From: Thiohalocapsa sp. PB-PSB1
Lineage (GTDB): Bacteria; Pseudomonadota; Gammaproteobacteria; Chromatiales; Chromatiaceae
Direction of reading: 5' to 3'
Length of the DNA: 64,000 bases
Assembly (NCBI GenBank): GCA_016745215.1
Contig: CP050890.1
Coordinates: 3,844,001-3,908,000, forward strand
Shown here: piece by piece, positions 1 to 9,487 of the stretch
How the letters are laid out: each line of letters opens with the position of its first letter
Position numbering within the stretch: position 1 is the first letter of the stretch
Program-made: the position numbers and the translations under genes
Notes under the pieces: generated by a model
The model's input: the letters and a program-made list of their open reading frames with translations, nothing else
Told to the model about the DNA's origin: nothing
Databases searched by the model: none

Positions 1-77
1 TGGATGAACAGGATCGCTGCAAACCACTCGCTGACCGTCAGCAGATGGATGATCCAAGTCGGCAGCGACAGCAACAT
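1..77 (-). CDS. Small membrane protein start, DUF2499/Ycf49-like (partial)
   Basis: The first 25 or so residues of a minus-strand gene that runs off the left edge. The reading begins MLLSLPTWIIHLLTVSEW and continues hydrophobic. The phrase LPTWIIH near the N-terminus resembles DUF2499 (Ycf49-like) membrane proteins, whose role is not established. It begins 8 bases after the cytochrome b stop on the same strand, so it is probably the next gene of the same transcript. No strong Shine-Dalgarno is visible. The family call rests on one short motif and should be held loosely. Confidence 0.45.
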   Translation of the reverse strand, partial: MLLSLPTWIIHLLTVSEWFAAILFI

Positions 78-84
78 TGCGATC

Positions 85-738
85 TTAGAGAATATCCGAT
101 GGCTGGGCTTTGCGCAGGTAAGCTTCTTCTTCAGCGGTCAGATCGACTTCGTCGAAGCCGTCGATCATGGGCATGATGTGGTCGCGGAACGAGTGTCCGG
201 TGGTCAGCATGTAAACGTGGATCAGTACAAAGGCGAGGATCGCGAAGGCAGCGGCCGTATGTACCAGCGCCACGCCGTGCAGCCATTGCGGAGCGTAAGG
301 AATATCGCGCCAGGCGAAATAGAACAGGTAGATGATGCCGGTGATCCAGATGGCTGGAAAGAGTACCAGTTTGAGCATCAGGTAGGCAATCGCCTGCAAC
401 GGGTTGTGTTTGCGCCAGTAGGCCTTGCGGTAGGGGTGGCGTTCGCCCTTGAAGATACCATAGGCGTAGAAGCGCACCACGCCCCATAAACCGGTGATGG
501 TGGGCACGAAGTGGCGCCAGGTACCGGTGGTGAAGAGCCAGAAAAAGCCAAACAGCCACAACACCAGCAGGGTCACTGCGGCACCGGTATGCAGGGTGAC
601 GGCGGTTTTGAAGTCGATGAAATTGTGAAAGCCGTGCAGCCCGAAGCCGGTGATCAGCAGGCTCAGGATCAATAGCATCTGCGCCCAATGCCAGAAGCGT
701 TCGAACTTGCTGTAGATTTTGACGCGTTGCGTGGCCAT
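85..738 (-). CDS. Membrane cytochrome b subunit (b561/hydrogenase-type)
   Basis: A 217-residue integral membrane protein with about four hydrophobic helices. Candidate haem b ligands are His in RFWHW (near residue 17), LHTGA (near 50), VHTAAA (near 163) and LIHVY (near 178). The family (Ni,Fe-hydrogenase / formate dehydrogenase gamma / thiosulfate reductase cytochrome b) exchanges electrons between quinol and a periplasmic partner. The ATG overlaps the stop codon of the upstream octaheme cytochrome (TGATG), so the two are translationally coupled and this is very likely its membrane electron-transfer partner. The C-terminal 40 residues are charged and probably cytoplasmic. The direction of electron flow cannot be read from the sequence. 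Confidence 0.85.
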   Translation of the reverse strand: MATQRVKIYSKFERFWHWAQMLLILSLLITGFGLHGFHNFIDFKTAVTLHTGAAVTLLVLWLFGFFWLFTTGTWRHFVPTITGLWGVVRFYAYGIFKGERHPYRKAYWRKHNPLQAIAYLMLKLVLFPAIWITGIIYLFYFAWRDIPYAPQWLHGVALVHTAAAFAILAFVLIHVYMLTTGHSFRDHIMPMIDGFDEVDLTAEEEAYLRKAQPSDIL

Positions 739-2387
739 CAGTGCTGCTCCCTTTGTTGCTTGGGCGAGAACAATCGGATTAATGCATGCATGATGATACC
801 GGCCAGGGTGCCGGCAACCAGCAGCGTGCCGATGATGTCGAGCCAGCGGTTGTGATCACGGCCTGGCAGGTAAATGCCAGTTACCGACGCCAAACGGCTG
901 TTGTTCGGAGTATGGCAGTCGCCGCATGCGAGCGCGTCTTCTTTGGGTGCAACCATGTGTGTGATTGGCCACCAGGAGATGGTCTGGATGAAATCGTAGT
1001 GGCCGGAGTAATCCAGCCCAAAATCGGCCATGCCTTTTTCGATCGCGGCGGCCATGTCGTAGTTACCCCAGTAGGCGGCCTGACCCTCGCCCCATAGATG
1101 GGTGTAGACCAGGGTGCCGTTGCCCTTGTCGTAGGGTTGCCAGGTGTGCATACGCTTGAACGGCCAGATACGTGAGCGTTCGTCTTCGCGCGAGCCTTGG
1201 AAGCCGTTGATCTCGATCGACTCGGCGTTGGGGTCGAAGTGGTCATTGATGGTGGTGTAGACCATCTGGCCGTCGAACCATTCGTACTCCGGGATCAGAT
1301 TTTCGTCGAAGATGAAATCGCCTTTGATGGATTTGTAGGTATAGCGATGTTCGCCGTTGCCCTGGATGTAGTTTTCCTCATGATAGCCGACACCGTTTTT
1401 GGTCTTGCCCGAGGTACGCCAGTCCCAGTCGACCATGGTGGCGACACCGCCGCGCGCAAATTCAGGAATATGGCAGGTTTGGCAGGCGATGCTCTGTATA
1501 TGATCGTTGAGTTTGAATCCCGCCAGGGAATCCACCGGGTGGGGCGCCAAGCCGTGGCAGGATTCGCAGGTAGCCACATCGGTGCGCTGGCCCGGAAGGC
1601 CGGTGCCCTCGGTGTCCTTGGAGACGACCCGATAGCGGCTGCCGGCCCAAACATGCTTGTCGGTGATATGGCAGGCGGTGCAGGCGAAGTTGAGCCCGTC
1701 TTCACCCATGTGTACATCCAGTGTGCTCGGCGGTGCGATGAGTGCCGAGGACAGATCGCCGTGCTTGACATTATCGCCGCCGCCGCCGTTGAAATGGCAG
1801 GTACCGCAGTTGGCTCGTTGGGGCAGTTTCACACTCTGCGCAACCGCGGCAAGGTCGATCGGCGGCTTGCCCTCGAACATCACCGAGCAGGCCGGGCTGC
1901 CGGTGGTGTTGGGTGTCTTGTAATAGGTGCCGGTGGTCTCGTGGCAGACCAGGCAGTCGATATTCTGCTCGTTGCTGAAGTCGAAGTGCTCGTCCTTCCA
2001 GCCGTAACCGGCGTGGCATTGGGCGCACATGCCCTCGTTGCCGCGGGCGTTGGTGCAGAAATTGTTGATCAGGTAGCGTTTGCCCAGCTGCTGGCCGGTT
2101 TCTGGGTTTTTGTAAGACCAAGTCCAGTGCACGTTTTGCATAAAGTGCTGGCCGGCCTCGGTATGGCATTCAAGACAGGCTTTGGTGACCTCGGGGCCGG
2201 ACAGGAAGGGGCCTTGCAGCTGCTCGAATTTGGTGTGGTCCGCGGTGCCACCTTGCAGCGGACCCGAAACCTGTGTGGGTATCGAGTCGATGACCGGCGG
2301 TGTCGGCCAGTTGTCGCGGGCTGTCGCGTTGAGGCTGCACAGGGCGAATAAGAAAAACAGCAGTAGGATGCTTGGCGAGGCTCGCAT
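738..2387 (-). CDS. Octaheme c-type cytochrome, tetrathionate reductase (OTR) family
   Basis: A 549-residue exported multihaem cytochrome. It has a cleavable signal peptide (ILLLFFLFALCSLNATA), eight CXXCH motifs (CLECH, CAQCH, CLVCH, CGTCH, CTACH, CESCH, CQTCH, CGDCH) and a C-terminal membrane helix (about residues 512-532). Eight haems, this length and the long insert between haems 7 and 8 fit the Shewanella OTR family, which reduces tetrathionate, nitrite or hydroxylamine in vitro; the physiological substrate is unclear. GGAG lies nine bases before the ATG. It is transcribed with the cytochrome b that overlaps its stop codon, so the pair probably forms a membrane-anchored quinol-linked sulfur or nitrogen redox module. 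Substrate assignment is inference. Confidence 0.85.
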   Translation of the reverse strand: MRASPSILLLFFLFALCSLNATARDNWPTPPVIDSIPTQVSGPLQGGTADHTKFEQLQGPFLSGPEVTKACLECHTEAGQHFMQNVHWTWSYKNPETGQQLGKRYLINNFCTNARGNEGMCAQCHAGYGWKDEHFDFSNEQNIDCLVCHETTGTYYKTPNTTGSPACSVMFEGKPPIDLAAVAQSVKLPQRANCGTCHFNGGGGDNVKHGDLSSALIAPPSTLDVHMGEDGLNFACTACHITDKHVWAGSRYRVVSKDTEGTGLPGQRTDVATCESCHGLAPHPVDSLAGFKLNDHIQSIACQTCHIPEFARGGVATMVDWDWRTSGKTKNGVGYHEENYIQGNGEHRYTYKSIKGDFIFDENLIPEYEWFDGQMVYTTINDHFDPNAESIEINGFQGSREDERSRIWPFKRMHTWQPYDKGNGTLVYTHLWGEGQAAYWGNYDMAAAIEKGMADFGLDYSGHYDFIQTISWWPITHMVAPKEDALACGDCHTPNNSRLASVTGIYLPGRDHNRWLDIIGTLLVAGTLAGIIMHALIRLFSPKQQREQH

Positions 2388-2566
2388 GATGGCGCTCCAG
2401 GGGTAATTGGCGCGGGTTGATCAGCACTACGATTGGCGCCTTGGCGATCTGAGTGAGCGGCACATGCTGCAACATTTTGGTTACATTTTCAGTGATCCCC
2501 AGCAATAAGTCGGTCTTTCATGTCGGTGGCGGATGAACCCTTCGATGCTTGTCTGCGCATGCCTGC

Positions 2567-2591
2567 AAAAAAGCCCGCTTGCGCGGGCTTG
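2567..2591 (-). terminator. Rho-independent terminator after the SCP2-like gene
   Basis: A perfect GC-rich hairpin, AAGCCCGC-TTGC-GCGGGCTT, is followed on the minus strand by a run of T (the A run at 2567-2572). It sits downstream of the SCP2-like gene and upstream of the octaheme cytochrome gene, separating the two minus-strand transcripts. Confidence 0.8.
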
Positions 2592-2705
2592 ATTGCGAGC
2601 GGATGGGCACCGCTCAGAGGGCGACTCAGGCTTGGGCAACGGACAGAGAGCGCCTGAATGGAGAAACCAGGGCTTGATCTTGCAGGTTGGCCCGCGCCAT
2701 CCACC

Positions 2706-3119
2706 CTAGCTCAATTCGTCGGCGCCGATCAGCTTCATCAGATTGAAGCTCTTGACAAAGGGTCCGGCCATGCGCGGGTCTTTGATCATCGAGGCATAGT
2801 CGCCATGCTTGAACTTCAGCTTACCGGTGGCGTAGGCGGTACCCATGCCCATCATGCCAATCCCTTTTTCGACCCATTTCAACCAATCTTTGATATCGGC
2901 GCGCATATCCCAGTCCGGAGATTCCCCGCCCCAGTCGCCGGCGCGGGTGCAGATGCCATTTTCGACAACGAACACGCCGCGTGGGTCGTCCTCATCTTTG
3001 AAACCGCAGGTAATGATGGAGTTGAAGTTGATCTCGGCCAGCTTGCCGCTGACCTCGGGTTCGTTATTCCAGGCGTCTTTGAGTTCGTTCATCCAGTCCG
3101 CGGAAAAGAGTTTAGCCAT
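2706..3119 (-). CDS. SCP2 sterol-carrier-like protein
   Basis: A 137-residue soluble protein with an SCP2-type lipid-binding fold. The features are a short N-terminal helix, then GVFVVENGIC, a charged helix, and the family-typical pattern of glycine-rich strand followed by KLKFKHGDYASM near residue 100. The start is supported by GGAGGA about nine bases upstream of the ATG. Proteobacterial relatives are small stand-alone proteins thought to bind hydrophobic ligands; none has a firmly assigned substrate. It is a single-gene transcript closed by the hairpin at 2567-2591. The fold call is good and the function unknown. Confidence 0.75.
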   Translation of the reverse strand: MAKLFSADWMNELKDAWNNEPEVSGKLAEINFNSIITCGFKDEDDPRGVFVVENGICTRAGDWGGESPDWDMRADIKDWLKWVEKGIGMMGMGTAYATGKLKFKHGDYASMIKDPRMAGPFVKSFNLMKLIGADELS

Positions 3120-3304
3120 GGTGTTGGGTCCTCCAAGGTTTGGAAAGAGCGGCCGCAGGATAAAGCCGTTGCGGCCGGATGCTTGGGTTTGGATGCGGCC
3201 GGAATTCTAGCAGGAACCGTCGCATAAATTCGTGTCGAGAAATGCGATCGTCGTGACACGTTGGTAAGGCAAAGCGCTTGTTGTTGAATCGATATTGAAG
3301 TGGA

Positions 3305-4888
3305 TCAGGCGAAATCGAGCTTGATGCCAGCGGCGAGCACGCGTTCGGCCTCTTCCTCCAATTCCAACTGCGACAGCGGATGCATGTCGAGCCAGCCTTC
3401 GGGAAAGCGCAAAATGAGGGTATCGCCATCGGCGCTCAGGGCTGGCTCCGGTTTGACCTGCGCCGAACGACCGCGGTGCATCAGCACGGCGAGACGCAGG
3501 ATCAGACAGAGCCGGCGGGCGCAGGCTTGGATGCCGCTCGGCAGAGCAGCGAAGGTGTCCACCGGGAATTTGCGCCGATGACCGAGTACCAAAGCGCTCA
3601 AGACATTCTGCTCCTGGCGTGTGAAACCGGACATGTCTGCATAGCACAGCAGATAGGCGCCGTGCTTTTGGTATTGGCTGTGGGAGACGGCGAGGCCGAT
3701 TTCGTGCAGATCCGCAGCCCAGCCGATCAGGCGACGATTGTTTGGATGGCCCAATTGCCAGATGTCCCGCAGCTGAGCGAGCATCTGCAACGCCGTTGAG
3801 CGCACTCGACCGGCATGCTCGGCGTCTGCGTCGAAGCGCCGGCACAGGGTAGCGACGGTGCGCTCGCGTACATCCTCATGGTGGATGCGCCCGACCATTT
3901 CGTAGATCAGACCTTCGCGTAGCGCCTCGTCGGAGACGCGCATGCGTTTGATGCCCAAATGCTGAAACAGCGCACGAAGTACCGCGACGCCACCTGCGAA
4001 CACCGGGCGCCGCTCGTCGCTCAAGCCCTTGAAAGAGAGAGCAGAGACCTTGCCGCATTCCACCAAGGCATCGCGCAGCCGGGTGAGGGAGTCGAGGCTG
4101 ATACCGTCCTCGCTCCAGCCTTCCCCGGCGACCACAGCGGCGATGGAGCGGATGGTGCCGGATGCTCCGGTGGCGGTGCTCCAGCCGGATTGGCGGAACA
4201 ATTCGCGCACCGGGCGTACCTCCAGCGCGCCGTAGAGTTCCGCCTTGTCCATGGCCTTGTCGGTGATCTTGTCATTATTGAAGAATCGCCCGGACATGCT
4301 GACACAGCCCATGTGCAGACTTTCTCGCAGCAGTGGCGAGAAGCCTTGGCCGACAATGACCTCGGTGCTGCCGCCGCCGATGTCGATGACGAGTCGCTTT
4401 TCGTCGCCGATGGCAAGTCCATGGGCAACTCCCAGGTAAATCAGGCGCGCCTCTTCGCGCCCGGCGATGACCTCGATCGGATGACCTAGCGCCAGCTCGG
4501 CCTGTCCGATGAATTCGGAATCGGGCCTGATCTGCCGCAGGGTATTGGTACCCACGGCGCTGATGTTGGCGGTCGCCATGCCGCGCAGCCTTTGGCCCAT
4601 GCGTTCCAGGCAAGCCAGGGCGCGCTCGGCCACTTCTGGACGCAGATTTTTGTCTTCGGTCAAGCCTTCGCCAAGACGTACCATCTCTTTATAGCGGTCG
4701 ATGACCTGCAATGTGCCGCCGTCCATGCGCGCAACCAGCAGATGAAACGAGTTGGATCCCAGGTCGACGGCAGCAAGGGTATCGATGGAAGGTGTTTCCG
4801 GAGAGGGTGTTTCCGGAGAGGAGGTTTTGGGGGAAGACGCTTCAGGGGGTGGCGGTTCTGAAGCCTTGATCGGAACAACGGTTGCCAT
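3305..4888 (-). CDS. ppx: Exopolyphosphatase / pppGpp phosphohydrolase (Ppx/GppA)
   Basis: About 527 residues. The ASKHA-fold phosphate-binding motifs are visible: VDLGSNSFHLLVARM near residue 41 and IDIGGGSTEV near 162, followed by the C-terminal HD-like helical domain typical of long Ppx. It hydrolyses terminal phosphate from polyphosphate or pppGpp, linking phosphate storage and stringent response. I chose the ATG at 4888 (MATVVPIK), which has GAGG just upstream, over the TTG at 4903. The N-terminal 35 residues are a Pro/Ser/Glu linker (SPETPSPETPS) encoded by a 15-bp direct repeat, not found in standard Ppx and probably disordered. It is transcribed alone. Confidence 0.9.
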   Translation of the reverse strand: MATVVPIKASEPPPPEASSPKTSSPETPSPETPSIDTLAAVDLGSNSFHLLVARMDGGTLQVIDRYKEMVRLGEGLTEDKNLRPEVAERALACLERMGQRLRGMATANISAVGTNTLRQIRPDSEFIGQAELALGHPIEVIAGREEARLIYLGVAHGLAIGDEKRLVIDIGGGSTEVIVGQGFSPLLRESLHMGCVSMSGRFFNNDKITDKAMDKAELYGALEVRPVRELFRQSGWSTATGASGTIRSIAAVVAGEGWSEDGISLDSLTRLRDALVECGKVSALSFKGLSDERRPVFAGGVAVLRALFQHLGIKRMRVSDEALREGLIYEMVGRIHHEDVRERTVATLCRRFDADAEHAGRVRSTALQMLAQLRDIWQLGHPNNRRLIGWAADLHEIGLAVSHSQYQKHGAYLLCYADMSGFTRQEQNVLSALVLGHRRKFPVDTFAALPSGIQACARRLCLILRLAVLMHRGRSAQVKPEPALSADGDTLILRFPEGWLDMHPLSQLELEEEAERVLAAGIKLDFA

Positions 4889-5082
4889 GACGACCTCGGG
4901 CAAAGCGGATGCTGTAAGGTATTATACGTTATATGCGATCGCAGGCTGGGGCGGTAAAGTGATCGGCGGCACGCCCGAAGCAAACTCGTCTCATATCATT
5001 CCCGGAGATCGAGCGTTCGTTGCTGCGCCTAGTCAATCCAGCGTCTGGGTCAAGTAACGTCCGGGCAAGCGGCGTCCGACGC

Positions 5083-8000
5083 TCACCCAGTGGCCCCCGA
5101 TGCCCGATGAATGCGCAGATCCAGCGGTTGCGATGCATCCAAATGGACATCGCGCTGAGGAAAAGCGATCACAATGCCCGCGGCGCGGAATGTATCGTCG
5201 ATGGCCTGATGCAATTCCGTGGTAACCGCAAGGCGGTATTCCAGACTGTTAAGATAACAGCGCAGCACCAGCCGCAGGGAGTTGTCGTCAAAGCCCTCGA
5301 AGTTGATCAGCGGTGCCGGATCTTTCAGCACGCGTGGATTCTCGCTGGCGACCTCGGAGAGCAATTGCAGCGCTTTGCGTGTATCGCTGCCGTATTCGAC
5401 GCCAACGGTAATCACGACCCGGTTGAGCTGGTCGGTCAATGTCCAGTTGAGCAATCGGCCGGTGATGAATTCCTTGTTCGGAACCAGCAGCTCTTGTTTA
5501 TCCCAATTGCGTACAGTGGTGGCGCGGATTTCGATCTTGCTGACGATGCCGGTCGTGTCACCAATGGTGACGATGTCACCGACCCGCACCGGACGCTCGA
5601 ATAGAATAATCAGGCCACTGATGAAATTTGCCACGATTTCCTGCAGGCCGAAGCCGATACCAACGCTGAGCGCCGCAATCAGCCATTGCACTTCGGCCCA
5701 GCTCAACCCTAGGGTACTGAAGACAAAGATGGTGCCGATGGCGGTGATGGCATAGCCGGTCAATGTGATCATGGTATAGCGGCTGCCGGGAGTGAAAGAG
5801 GTATGCTTGAGCAGCAGGATCTCCAGCAGCGCCGGCAGGTTCTTGCCTGCGGCCAGCGCAATGGCAATGATTGCCAAAATCAGCCCGAGGTCGGCCAATG
5901 TGACGGGAACCGGCTGCTCGATGCCATCGACAGTGCCCTGGTAGGACCAAAGCGTGACTTGATCGAACAGGTTCAACGCCGGCAGCACGTCCGACCAGAT
6001 CAGCCAGAGCCCGACCGCGGAGGCGATGACGATGGTGGTATTCAGCAGGCGCCTTGTTTGCGCGTCAAGGGATGCGAAGTCGATCTCCGGTTCCGCTGCC
6101 GCAAGCGCTGGGATTTCGTCGCTCTTGTATTCTTCGTCCTGCCCACTCTGCGATTCGGCCGCTCGCTGTGCCTCGCGTTGGGCACGTCGTTCCAGCGTTG
6201 CCTGTAACGCCAGACTGCGGCGCGCAACGATCAGCCAGCGCACAATGAGCTGATGTGCCACCAGCAACCCCAGCACCAGCCAGAGTTCGCTGAGCAGGGA
6301 CTCCACAAGTATGCCGGATGTATAAAGATAGCCGGCCAAGGCGAGCAATGCCAGCGCCAAGGGTACCGCTATCAGCACGCTAAACCATAGTCCGCGCAAG
6401 CGGTTGGCCCAGCCCTGCGGATTGTTCTCCAGCAAATGCTTGACAGCCCCAGTGCGCGGATGCATCAGCCAGGCGGTGAACACGGCAAGCCCCAGATTGA
6501 AGGCTACCAGTGACATGCGGTCCAGGGTGCCGCTGAAATCCGGATTTGCGTTATGGTAGATCGTGGCGGTGACAAAACCGATTGGTAGCAGCAACGATGC
6601 AGCCCAGGCGAAAGTTCGCCGTAACAACATCAGTACGTCCGAACTCCAGCGAAAGTGCCGGTCGGCGACGCCACCGGGCATACAGAGCAGACGAAATGAG
6701 CGCAAATAGTACAGAGCCGGCCCAACGGCGATCATGCCGGCGCCGACCGCTCTGGCGAACTCATCGGATTCCAGCGAATTGGCCAGTTGAAAGCCGAGCA
6801 CCATCAGTAGCAACGGCCAAGTCGAGGCTGCCAGCACTGTCAGGCCGAGCGCTTTCAGCGTGTAGGAGAAACGGTCCGTGCTGATCCGACGCAGATGCTC
6901 CGCGCTGTCGCGCACGCCACGGCGTATCGCACTGCCGCGCCACAACAAAAGCAGCACCGCCAGCAGACCGAGCCACAACAGGGGCGATCGAGTGGCCTCG
7001 AAGCGCAGCACGTCCAGCACCCCGAGCCAGTTCAACGGCGAGATCAACCAATAAATGGCGGCGGGTAAGTTGGCGAAACTCTGTTGCGTGATCGGCGCAA
7101 CGCTGGGCACCCAGAGCAGACGCTCTGCAAGGAAGTCACCGTAACGCTGCACCGTGTCCATGTAGCGGTCGCCAGTGAGATCCAGTTCGGTGAGGGCGTG
7201 TCGATAATCTTCCTCGAGGCTGAGGGTGCGCCTGAGCAGGTCGCGACGATATTCGACTCTTGTACGCAGTTCGTCACGCAGACCTGCCGGCGGGTCTGTG
7301 GGGAGCTGGCCAAGGAGATCGTCCAGATAGTTGTCGACTTCGCCGAGCCTGCGCAACTCGTCACGATGGCGAATCTGGCTCAGGGTCAGCTCGGCAATCT
7401 TGTCTTCCCTTATTCTTGCGGCTCTGCGCAATTTGCCCAGTTCGGGTAAGCGTGCACGCTGCTCGAGCAACATCCGGCCTAGAATACGATTCAGCCCCGC
7501 CGCTTCCAATTGCTGGCGCGCGCTGCGGAAATCTTCCTCGAGACGCAGGGTGTCACTCTCCAAGCGCGCTTGTTGTTCGTCGATCTCACTGAGCTGCTGG
7601 GTGACGCGCAGGATTTGGTCACCAAGGGCAAGATCTTCTTTGACCAGGCTTTTGATCAGAGGATGCGCATCGGCGGTCTCGCGCTGCGCGATTTCGGTTT
7701 CAGTAGATACCTGCTTGGCATCGACCAGACGCAATCGATCGGCCTCGTTTTCCAAATAGGAGCGCCGGGCGCGTACTTGCTTTTGCTGTGCGCGCAGCTG
7801 ATCTCGTCGTGCACTCGTGAGTTCCTTGCGTACATCGAAGCTGAGTATTTCCTGATCCAGCATCAAGAGTTCTGCGCGTAATGCATCGCGGTGGCTTTGC
7901 AGCGCCCAACGGTTTGCCTCCTGCTCCAGCGTGCTGTTGCCGTCGATTGACATCGTCGGAGTTTCCACATCCAGCGCTTCCAATGCCAGCTTGATCTCGG

Positions 8001-8640
8001 TGATGCGTTTGCGAATCGCTTCGGGCTGTTCGTCTGGATGGTCTAGGATTTTATCCAACTCGCCGATCTGTGCGTCGATGGCGGCGGCTTCTGCCTGTTC
8101 TCGGGCAAGCAGTTGTTCGACCTTCTGGATATCGCCGTTTTCGCTCAGGGTGACGGCAGGGGAGGGCGGCTGTTCGCTGGCGGTCGCAATCTCGGAACGG
8201 ATGCTGGCCATCTCCTCAGGTGCACTTTCGAGTGCCGCTCGATACGCCTCGGCCTGGGTATCGAAGGCTTTGATCTGTTCCAAATCGGTCAGTATGCCGC
8301 GGTATTGCTCGACCAGCTTCGACTTGGTGGCTTCTTCGAGGTTGCTGCTGGCTTCGATTTCGTCCAAGCGGGTCTGCACCAGTGCTACATTCAGGGCCGA
8401 TGTGATGCTCTGCGGTGATGCCGCTTCAGTCGGCTTGGCAGCGACTGTGGAACCGTTGTTTTCGCTGTCGGACTGCGCCCCAGCCGGATTGGATACTAGG
8501 GCAATCAGTACCAGCATTGCCCAGAGATAGAATCCCAGTCGATGCCATGTCCGCGAGCATAGCGCGGCTGTCAATATGCGGAATGCGCAAAAAACAGCTG
8601 CCGTTCCCGCACATATCGAGCATTTTCGCGTTTGTTGCAT
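5083..8640 (-). CDS. Large MscS-family mechanosensitive channel (MscK/MscM type)
   Basis: A 1185-residue protein with a signal peptide (residues 1 to about 55, ending NPAGAQ). A long periplasmic coiled-coil region (about 60-510) is rich in Glu/Arg/Leu heptads. Multiple membrane helices (about 530-900) follow, then a C-terminal MscS core. The pore region SVGIGFGLQEIVANF and the following ERPVRVGDIVTIGD are classic MscS motifs. E. coli MscK (KefA) and MscM (YjeP) share this length and layout; the channel opens under membrane tension to release solutes on osmotic downshock. The ATG at 8640 is followed directly by the signal peptide. I cannot decide between MscK and MscM orthology. Confidence 0.9.
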   Translation of the reverse strand: MQQTRKCSICAGTAAVFCAFRILTAALCSRTWHRLGFYLWAMLVLIALVSNPAGAQSDSENNGSTVAAKPTEAASPQSITSALNVALVQTRLDEIEASSNLEEATKSKLVEQYRGILTDLEQIKAFDTQAEAYRAALESAPEEMASIRSEIATASEQPPSPAVTLSENGDIQKVEQLLAREQAEAAAIDAQIGELDKILDHPDEQPEAIRKRITEIKLALEALDVETPTMSIDGNSTLEQEANRWALQSHRDALRAELLMLDQEILSFDVRKELTSARRDQLRAQQKQVRARRSYLENEADRLRLVDAKQVSTETEIAQRETADAHPLIKSLVKEDLALGDQILRVTQQLSEIDEQQARLESDTLRLEEDFRSARQQLEAAGLNRILGRMLLEQRARLPELGKLRRAARIREDKIAELTLSQIRHRDELRRLGEVDNYLDDLLGQLPTDPPAGLRDELRTRVEYRRDLLRRTLSLEEDYRHALTELDLTGDRYMDTVQRYGDFLAERLLWVPSVAPITQQSFANLPAAIYWLISPLNWLGVLDVLRFEATRSPLLWLGLLAVLLLLWRGSAIRRGVRDSAEHLRRISTDRFSYTLKALGLTVLAASTWPLLLMVLGFQLANSLESDEFARAVGAGMIAVGPALYYLRSFRLLCMPGGVADRHFRWSSDVLMLLRRTFAWAASLLLPIGFVTATIYHNANPDFSGTLDRMSLVAFNLGLAVFTAWLMHPRTGAVKHLLENNPQGWANRLRGLWFSVLIAVPLALALLALAGYLYTSGILVESLLSELWLVLGLLVAHQLIVRWLIVARRSLALQATLERRAQREAQRAAESQSGQDEEYKSDEIPALAAAEPEIDFASLDAQTRRLLNTTIVIASAVGLWLIWSDVLPALNLFDQVTLWSYQGTVDGIEQPVPVTLADLGLILAIIAIALAAGKNLPALLEILLLKHTSFTPGSRYTMITLTGYAITAIGTIFVFSTLGLSWAEVQWLIAALSVGIGFGLQEIVANFISGLIILFERPVRVGDIVTIGDTTGIVSKIEIRATTVRNWDKQELLVPNKEFITGRLLNWTLTDQLNRVVITVGVEYGSDTRKALQLLSEVASENPRVLKDPAPLINFEGFDDNSLRLVLRCYLNSLEYRLAVTTELHQAIDDTFRAAGIVIAFPQRDVHLDASQPLDLRIHRASGATG

Positions 8641-8682
8641 TCTTCTTCGTTCGCAGACGACGTGCCGTCTATTGTTGGATTG

Positions 8683-9225
8683 CTACTTCTTGCTTTTGTT
8701 TGGGTTGCGTAACAGCACATAGGCTGCGCCACTGCCGCCGTCATGGCGCGGGGCAGAGCAGAAAGCCAATACATCTTTGCGCAGTCGCAGCCAATAGTTG
8801 ACCTTGCATTTCAACACGGGCTGTCGCTGTTGAGAGCCGTAGCCTTTACCGTGGATGATGCGCGCGCAGCGGATGCGGCGATGATGACATTCGTCAAGAA
8901 ACTCGCGCACGGCGCGACCAGCAAAGGCTGTCGTCAGCCCATGCAGATCCAGTTCCAAGCCCGGTTCGATTTGCCCGCGCTGTAATTCGCGTATTACGCG
9001 CCGCTGCAAGCCAGGGCGGGAGAACAACAGATAATCGTGCGTCTCGACCTCGGACTCTGACAGCAGAGACTCGTCCTCCAGCGGTTGCGCCTCGGGCAGC
9101 CGTGGTCGGGGAATCGGGGCAGGTCGCTCACGGTACGGCTCCGTGTGTTCATGTTGCAATGGCTCTGTGCCTTCGATCTCTGCTCGAAATAGTGCATAAT
9201 CAGGGTCCTGGAGTGGCTTCTTCAT
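8683..9225 (-). CDS. Smr-domain protein (SmrA/YdaL-like)
   Basis: About 180 residues. The acidic, proline-rich N-terminal half carries PAPIPRPRLP. The C-terminal Smr domain has the two family motifs LDLHG (near residue 105) and HGKG (near 138). Smr domains, first known from the C-terminus of MutS2, have nicking endonuclease or RNA-cleaving activity in characterised members. I chose the ATG at 9225 (MKKPLQDPDYALF), matching the usual start of SmrA proteins, over longer upstream extensions. It is divergent from the yqaA-nlpD-rpoS cluster with about 260 bp between. Confidence 0.85.
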   Translation of the reverse strand: MKKPLQDPDYALFRAEIEGTEPLQHEHTEPYRERPAPIPRPRLPEAQPLEDESLLSESEVETHDYLLFSRPGLQRRVIRELQRGQIEPGLELDLHGLTTAFAGRAVREFLDECHHRRIRCARIIHGKGYGSQQRQPVLKCKVNYWLRLRKDVLAFCSAPRHDGGSGAAYVLLRNPNKSKK

Positions 9226-9487
9226 TTTGTCTGTAATCCCAGGATTCTTCAGCGATGCCGAGTATACCAAGCCTTGGACCACCATCGCCGGAATCTGTCG
9301 CGATTGGGCTGATCTAGTTATCATCTCCAGCCGCCAGCAATCGCTGTCTTTGTCGATGCTGTTCGGTCAACCGGTTGGACTTTTTGCTTCCGCCGTCTGG
9401 CAATTCGCGATGCCCGATCAAGGTTTTGACAAGCTGCTGGAGCCGACCACCTTTGTACCCACTGTTTTTTAAATGAGGGATCGCTTG

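Noticed and set aside
1197..2351. 384-codon plus-strand ORF antisense to the octaheme cytochrome gene
   Set aside because: It is a shadow of the GC-rich minus-strand gene. The minus-strand frame has eight haem motifs and a signal peptide.
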